DNA of 39,623 bases, from IMG/VR virus record IMGVR_UViG_3300036715_001020, positions 1-39,623 of that record. One strand, written 5' to 3'. The notes beneath the pieces were generated by a model, which had not been told where the DNA came from, made no database searches, and worked only from the letters and a program-made list of their open reading frames with translations. The number at the start of each line of letters is the position of its first letter. Within the stretch, counting starts at the first letter, position 1. The position numbers and the translations under genes were made by a program. This DNA comes from a virus. Shown piece after piece: positions 39,422-39,623 of this stretch.

Positions 39422-39623
39422 CGCGTCCCTGCGGCTGCCCGATCGTCTGCCCTGCGCGTCCCTGCGGCTGCCCGATCGTCTGCCCTGCGCGCGTCCCTGC
39501 TGCCCGCCCTGTGGCCTTCTCTGCGCGTCCCTGTGTGCGTCCCTGTGTGCGTCCCTGTGTGCGTCCCTGCGGTCTTCCCTGTGGGCCGCCCGTGGGCTGC
39601 CCGATCGTCTGCCCTGCGGCTGC
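39330..39623 (-). CDS. Partial low-complexity ORF entering from the right edge
   Basis: On the minus strand an open frame of 97 codons ends in TAA at 39330-39332 and begins outside the window. It reads AAGQTIGQPTGGPQGRPQGR, then TQGR repeats, and three 11-residue GQTIGQPQGRA units, ending TDGRLGVGRRWA. Very rich in Gly, Gln, Arg; disordered and possibly nucleic-acid binding if real. The plus strand is also open here, because the repeats lack stops, so coding is not proven. Confidence 0.35.
   Translation of the reverse strand, partial: AAAGQTIGQPTGGPQGRPQGRTQGRTQGRTQGRAEKATGRAAGTRAGQTIGQPQGRAGQTIGQPQGRAGQTIGKPQGRAGKAKAQTDGRLGVGRRWA
39385..39623. repeat. GC-rich nested tandem repeat (33-bp units and 12-bp sub-units)
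   Basis: Three near-identical 33-bp units made of CTGCCCGATCGT, CTGCCCTGCGC and GTCCCTGCGG. Then GTCCCTGTGTGC three times in tandem and mixed sub-units, with a last CTGCCCGATCGT near 39598-39609. Period 33 keeps any reading frame. It continues past the window end. Confidence 0.7.

Noticed and set aside
39334-39623. Plus-strand open frame with Cys/Pro-rich CPARPCGCPIV repeats
   Set aside because: No start codon with a ribosome binding site, and the neighbouring genes are all minus strand. The openness comes from stop-free GC-rich repeats.

Overview
The window reads as most of a temperate, tailed (siphovirus-type) phage genome or prophage from a moderately GC-rich bacterium. I could not identify the host. 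Genes are tightly packed, often with ATGA, GTGA or TGATG stop/start overlaps, strong GGAGG-type ribosome binding sites, and some GTG or TTG starts. I see no tRNA, rRNA, CRISPR array or insertion sequence.

Layout. (1) 1-7.6 kb, + strand: head genes in canonical order. These are the end of the large terminase, portal, MuF-like protein, protease/scaffold fusion, decoration protein, major capsid protein and four connector or tail-completion proteins. (2) 7.6-24.2 kb, +: tail genes. There are two paralogous tail-tube-type proteins, a G/GT chaperone pair with a GGGAAAC -1 slip site, the tape measure, tail-tip proteins, an IPT/TIG-domain protein, a coiled-coil membrane protein and two large fibre proteins. 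The 1499-residue fibre carries a complete calcineurin-type metallophosphoesterase and a LamG-like domain, between arrays totalling 21 repeats of about 23 residues. (3) 24.2-27.8 kb, +: amidase endolysin, a second phosphoesterase with an N-terminal HTH, a DUF5664-like protein, a DUF4406-like protein and a holin-like protein, closed by a terminator. (4) 27.8-35.55 kb, +: an early operon behind a TTGACG-N17-TACAGT promoter. It encodes YqaJ exonuclease, Bet/RecT annealing protein, a three-zinc-knuckle protein, primase-helicase, RusA resolvase and many small proteins, several below 60 residues. It ends at a textbook terminator at 35.58 kb. (5) 35.8-39.6 kb, - strand: integrase, a double-HTH excisionase-like protein, three proteins of unknown function and a low-complexity reading frame that leaves the window.

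The least explained part is region 5. Two 92-nt copies of a structured element flank the 98-residue gene. Their flanks are nearly identical while their central hairpin covaries; one copy places its Shine-Dalgarno directly before that gene, and the other lies before the excisionase-integrase pair. Between the second copy and the excisionase I see a short leader ORF and two mutually exclusive hairpins, which resembles an attenuator. Two arrays of exact 23-bp period sharing a TTAGGCT..CCT core lie at the two ends of this module (35.69 and 39.24 kb). The second grades into a GC-rich 33-bp array at the window edge. No CI-type repressor was recognised.
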